From CAZVCJ01 sp964625745 (GTDB lineage Bacteria; Chloroflexota; Anaerolineae; VGOG01), in contig CAZVCJ010000210.1 in NCBI GenBank assembly GCA_964625745.1, positions 1 through 6,373 on the forward strand: DNA of 6,373 bases, given 5' to 3'. Below are positions 1 through 3,122 of this stretch, one piece after another (position 1 is the stretch's first letter; every line of letters begins with the position of its first letter). The notes beneath the pieces are model-generated. The model did not search any database, was not told the DNA's origin, and saw nothing but the letters and a program-made list of their open reading frames with translations. A program made the translations under genes and the position numbers.

Positions 1-1
1 G

Positions 2-29
2 CCCGTCCTCGGGCCGCCCCGGGGACGGG
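2..29. repeat. GC-rich perfect inverted repeat (hairpin) at the window edge
   Basis: Bases 2-13 pair with bases 18-29 to give a 12-bp stem (eleven Watson-Crick pairs and one T-G wobble at 9/22) around the four-base loop CCGC at 14-17. No T-run follows on the plus strand, so it is not a convincing intrinsic terminator in that direction, and the other flank lies outside the window. It sits just ahead of the point where recognisable coding sequence begins at 43. It could be a real structured intergenic element or an artefact of a contig end. Confidence 0.6.
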
Positions 30-42
30 GCTCAGAGCTTAA

Positions 43-759
43 GTTTACGCTGATGACGCCGCTATTTACCCTTTCAAGCCGGGCTCAAGACACATCGTCT
101 ACTCCTGCACCAAGAGTGTCATCTCCGCACTGGTGGGCATCGCCATTGACGAGGGCTACATTGAGGGTGTGGATCAACTCGTCCTGGACCTTTTCCCAGA
201 GCGAACTGTGACCAATCTTGATGCGGACAAGCAGGCCATGACCTTGGAAGATGTCTTGACCATGTCCACCGGTTTGGGATGTCAAGACTCGTATCTGTAC
301 CGCTGGCGCGGCCTCCGTGAGATGGAACGAAGTGACGACTGGGTTCAGTTCATGCTCGATTTGCCGATGGCGGAAGAGCCGGGGACACAGTTCGAATACT
401 GCAACGGGGCCTCGTTTCTCCTCTCGGCCATTGTCCAGGAAACAACGGGCATGAATGCTCTGGCGTTTGCCAATGAACATCTCTTTGGCCCTTTGGGTAT
501 TATAGATGTGCAATGGCTGTCTAATCCACAGGGCATCACCATCGGGTGGAGCGACCTCTACCTGACGCCCCACGACATGGCGAAGATCGGCTATCTGTAC
601 CTGAATGAGGGCTGGTGGGATGGCGAGCAGGTGGTGTCCGCCGACTGGGTAGAAGCCTCAACACGAGAGCACATCTCCGCGAAGACCTTGCAGGATGGCT
701 ACGGGTATCAGTAGTGGGTTGATGATTCCGGTATCTACATGGCGCTGGGGTACTCAGGA
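43..759 (+). pseudogene. Serine beta-lactamase-family hydrolase (class C/penicillin-binding fold), N-terminally truncated, with internal amber stop
   Basis: The frame opens at 43 after an in-frame TAA at 40-42. It encodes the nucleophile motif S-C-T-K at 103-114, followed by a typical VISALVGIAIDEGYIEGVDQ helix region. The second motif Y-C-N lies at 397-405 (FEYCNGASFLLSAIV). The family normally hydrolyses esters, amides or beta-lactams through an acyl-serine. A GTG at 133 could serve as a start but would exclude the catalytic S-x-x-K, so it is not the original start; the N-terminal part is missing. TAG at 712-714 interrupts GYGYQ-stop-WVDDSGIYMALGYSGQ. Family-like sequence resumes in the same frame after the stop, so a TGG-to-TAG change at a Trp codon is likely. 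Homology then ends near 759, where another gene's C-terminus begins. Family assignment is strong; substrate is unknown. It is almost certainly non-functional as drawn. Confidence 0.8.
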
Positions 760-865
760 CAGCACCCACATCGTTTCCCAGGAGAGCGAGCACTACATCC
801 AGGAAGAGCAGCCTGACCTGGTCATTGATGCCATCCTCCACGTAATCAACGAGGTGAGACACTAA
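755..865 (+). pseudogene. Alpha/beta-hydrolase C-terminal fragment
   Basis: In a frame different from the preceding beta-lactamase remnant, 36 codons read DSTHIVSQESEHYIQEEQPD and continue with LVIDAILHVINEVRH to a TAA at 863-865. The pattern S-x-H-Y-I-Q-x-E-Q-P-D-L-V-I-D-A-I is the usual last segment of alpha/beta-hydrolase fold enzymes, and the His at 791-793 matches the catalytic histidine. The nucleophile elbow (G-x-S-x-G) and the rest of the protein are absent. An ATG at 722 is in this frame, but the residues from it to 754 overlap the beta-lactamase sequence and look unlike the family, so it is not accepted as a real start. The fragment is best seen as the tail of a gene whose front was lost at a junction near 755-762. 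Confidence 0.7.
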
Positions 866-943
866 TGGCAACTGAGTGTAGGTGAGCGACTGTGGAAATC
901 TGATCGGCAGTTCAATGCTATTGCCAACAGAAAGGAGCACAAT
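866..943 (+). promoter_or_regulatory. Leader region and ribosome binding site of the double-propeller lipoprotein gene
   Basis: A good Shine-Dalgarno sequence, AAAGGAG at 931-937, lies six bases before the ATG at 944 and fixes that start. The rest of this 78-base gap shows no clear -10/-35 pair or hairpin, so the promoter is not placed. Confidence 0.7.
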
Positions 944-3106
944 ATGGCTACACGCTACAAAGGAATCGCTGCAATGATGATCGTTCTGACCTTAGCCGCT
1001 GGCTGTGTGGCAGCCGAGCCCACGGCAACGCCTGTGCCGCCGACGGCGACAGTCACGCCAACACCCCTCCCTCCAACGAACACACCAATACCGCCCACTG
1101 AAACCGCCACTCCCACGGAGACAACGAGTCTCACCCCATCCCAAACACCCTTGCCCACGGAAACACCTACCCCAACCAGCACCCCGATACCATTGCCTCC
1201 CCTCTCAGGTAGCGATGCAGGGTTGATCGCTTATTCTTCCGATCAGGATGGGGATTTCGAGATCTGGGTGATGAATGCCGATGGAAGCGGTCAGCGAAAA
1301 CTTACTGACAACAACGCCACGGACTGGTCGCCGGCCTGGTCGCCGGACGGCGCGCAGATCGCTTTTGTCTCGAATCGCGACGGAAATGATGAAATCTACA
1401 TCATGAGTGTGGATGGCAGCGACCAGAGACGGTTGACAGAGACCGATGCCAGCGAAAGCTTCCCTGCCTGGTCACCAGATGGAACAGAGATCAGTTTTGA
1501 TTCTGATCGGGATGGCAACTGGGAAATCTATGTGATGACTTCTGACGGAAGCAATGTGCGGCGGCTGACGAATGACCCTGCTGACGATTGGATCACTTCC
1601 TGGTCTCCCGATGGCAGCCACATCGTCTTTGAGTCAAAACGCGATGGGAACTATGAAATCTATGTGATGGACGCCAATGGCAGCAACCAGAGGCGGCTGA
1701 CGGATAACCGCGTCCACGATGGTTTCCCCACCTGGTCGCCAGACGGGGCGCAGATTGCCTTTGTGTCGCAGCGAGATGGGAACTATGAAATCTATGTGAT
1801 GAACGCCGACGGAACCAACCAACAACGAGTCACTGACAACCGCGCTGAAGACTCTGATCCGGCCTGGTCTCCCAGCGGAGACTGGCTTACCTTTGTCTCT
1901 CAACGTGACGGCAACGATGAAATCTATATCGTGAAAACCGATGGCAGTAGCATTCGCCAGTTGACCGATGGCGGAGCGCAAAATTGGACCCCTGCCTGGC
2001 AGCCTTTTGAAACGCCAAGCGGTCGCACAAACACATGGATCAGAACGTTCGAGGGTCCTGATTACGGCGCGTTTTTCGACATCGTCCTCGCTGAGGATAG
2101 GAACGTCCTCGCCGTCGGTGCGACCAATCACCTGCACGTCCCGCCGTACTCAGGAGACGCCTTGTTGATGAAACTGACCCTCGAAGGCGATGTGTTGTGG
2201 GAGCGGACGTGGGGCGGAGATGGATACGAGCAGGCGATGTCCGTTGCACTGGCCGGGGACGGAGGTATCTACGTCTTTGGCGAAACGGATTCCTACGGCG
2301 CTGGCGGCCGCGACTTTTTCCTGCTCAAGATGACTGAAGATGGCAGCGAGGACTGGTTCCGGACATACGGCAGAGCGCGCCGGGAGTGGCCGTACGGGAT
2401 GCTCCGGCTGTCAAACGGGGACCTGCTGATCCACGGTTTCACAGAACCCCTGGTTGGAAGTGGACGCAATCAATATGCTCTTCGTGTAGAGTCGCAAGGC
2501 GACGTAATCTGGGAATACACCGTTGAAAGTCCCGATGAGGAGCTGGTGATCGATGCTCTCGAGACTGCAGAAGGCGATCTCGTCCTGGCCGTAGCCGTTG
2601 AGGAAGACGGCAAACTGGTGAAGCTTGACGCCGACGGAAACGTCCGTTGGACGAAGCGCTACGAACTCGCCGGGTGGCAGTACGCCTCCCAGATCGCCCA
2701 GACCGACGATGGCGGATTCCTCCTGGCCGGTTTCTCGATGAGCAGCGGCTCGCGCCGGCAGGCAGACACGTGGCTGGCCCGTTGCACGCCGACCGGTGAA
2801 TTGGAGTGGGAGACATCCTTCGGAGACTCGGCTCACGACGACTATGCCACATCGCTGATTCGACTCAAGGATGGAACCTATCTAATCGGCGGGATCGGGA
2901 ACGGAATGTTACTCAGCCGCGTCGACGAAGACGGGAATGTCCTGTGGAGGCGATCCCTGGTTGGGAAGACCGTTTACGGTGCCGACGGACTGATAGAGCT
3001 CGAGGACGGAGGCTACCTCGTCGCCGGCTTCATCCAGATTATCAATGGCCGCTCCTATGACGCCATCCTCCTGCGGACCGACGCCGAAGGGCGGGTTGGG
3101 GAGTAG
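944..3106 (+). CDS. Double beta-propeller lipoprotein (TolB/PD40-type propeller plus W-anchored propeller)
   Basis: The 720-residue product begins with a lipoprotein signal (hydrophobic stretch 8-19, A-A-G-C with lipidated Cys21), so it should sit on the outer face of the cytoplasmic membrane. Residues 22 to about 88 are a Thr/Pro-rich linker. Residues 94-352 form a six-unit TolB/PD40 propeller with repeats every 44 residues (WSPDGxxIxFxSxRDGNxEIYxM). Residues 365-716 form a second propeller whose seven blades each start at a Trp (365, 419, 471, 523, 569, 622, 668) with WxRTxGG-like motifs. No catalytic residues are visible; a binding or sensing role is inferred. The start follows a strong ribosome binding site. 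It ends in tandem TAG-TAA, 16 bp before the next lipoprotein gene, suggesting one operon. The first propeller appears richer in A/T codons than the second, hinting at a domain fusion near residues 353-364. Confidence 0.85.
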   Translation: MATRYKGIAAMMIVLTLAAGCVAAEPTATPVPPTATVTPTPLPPTNTPIPPTETATPTETTSLTPSQTPLPTETPTPTSTPIPLPPLSGSDAGLIAYSSDQDGDFEIWVMNADGSGQRKLTDNNATDWSPAWSPDGAQIAFVSNRDGNDEIYIMSVDGSDQRRLTETDASESFPAWSPDGTEISFDSDRDGNWEIYVMTSDGSNVRRLTNDPADDWITSWSPDGSHIVFESKRDGNYEIYVMDANGSNQRRLTDNRVHDGFPTWSPDGAQIAFVSQRDGNYEIYVMNADGTNQQRVTDNRAEDSDPAWSPSGDWLTFVSQRDGNDEIYIVKTDGSSIRQLTDGGAQNWTPAWQPFETPSGRTNTWIRTFEGPDYGAFFDIVLAEDRNVLAVGATNHLHVPPYSGDALLMKLTLEGDVLWERTWGGDGYEQAMSVALAGDGGIYVFGETDSYGAGGRDFFLLKMTEDGSEDWFRTYGRARREWPYGMLRLSNGDLLIHGFTEPLVGSGRNQYALRVESQGDVIWEYTVESPDEELVIDALETAEGDLVLAVAVEEDGKLVKLDADGNVRWTKRYELAGWQYASQIAQTDDGGFLLAGFSMSSGSRRQADTWLARCTPTGELEWETSFGDSAHDDYATSLIRLKDGTYLIGGIGNGMLLSRVDEDGNVLWRRSLVGKTVYGADGLIELEDGGYLVAGFIQIINGRSYDAILLRTDAEGRVGE
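1202..1993 (+). repeat. Six 132-bp in-frame tandem repeats encoding propeller blades
   Basis: The units start at 1202, 1334, 1466, 1598, 1730 and 1862, each exactly 132 bp (44 codons). The first is the most divergent. Units 4 and 5 share an identical 27-base block (1643-1669 and 1775-1801), and 1346 onward resembles 1742 onward closely at the DNA level. Identity of synonymous positions points to recent duplication or gene conversion between blades rather than only protein-level conservation. Confidence 0.85.
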
Positions 3107-3122
3107 TAAAAGGGAAAAAACC
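3107..3122 (+). promoter_or_regulatory. Ribosome binding site deciding the start of the M1-caspase fusion gene
   Basis: The intergenic gap holds a purine-rich AAAAGGG at 3107-3113, nine bases ahead of the ATG at 3123. The open frame extends back to 3045 inside the upstream gene, but only the 3123 start gives a lipoprotein signal at the very N-terminus, so it is preferred. Confidence 0.7.

Noticed and set aside
133..714. Intact 193-residue beta-lactamase-like gene starting at GTG 133
   Set aside because: The catalytic S-C-T-K is encoded upstream at 103-114 and the stop at 712 interrupts family-like sequence, so neither end is natural.
712..714. UAG read as an amino acid (recoding) in the beta-lactamase
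   Set aside because: Other genes here use TAG as a normal stop (3104, tandem with TAA), no recoding signal is visible, and the gene is broken again about 45 bases later.
955..1182. Val/Gly-rich minus-strand frame
   Set aside because: It is the antisense of the Thr/Pro linker codons, which automatically gives Gly/Val repeats.
1202..1993. CRISPR-like or noncoding tandem array
   Set aside because: The period is 132 bp, in frame, with protein-level conservation of propeller blades and no repeat-spacer layout.
1634..2137. Long minus-strand frame opposite the propeller repeats
   Set aside because: It is antisense to a clearly coding repeat region; its own repeats merely mirror the 132-bp units and there is no family pattern.
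2411..2852. Two long minus-strand frames opposite the second propeller
   Set aside because: GC-rich antisense shadows: Arg/Ser/Pro-rich or patternless, with no start context, and they overlap each other and a well-supported gene.
3045..3122. Earlier start for the M1-caspase gene at 3045
   Set aside because: It lies inside the upstream gene, would bury the lipoprotein signal behind 26 hydrophilic residues, and lacks the ribosome binding site that precedes 3123.
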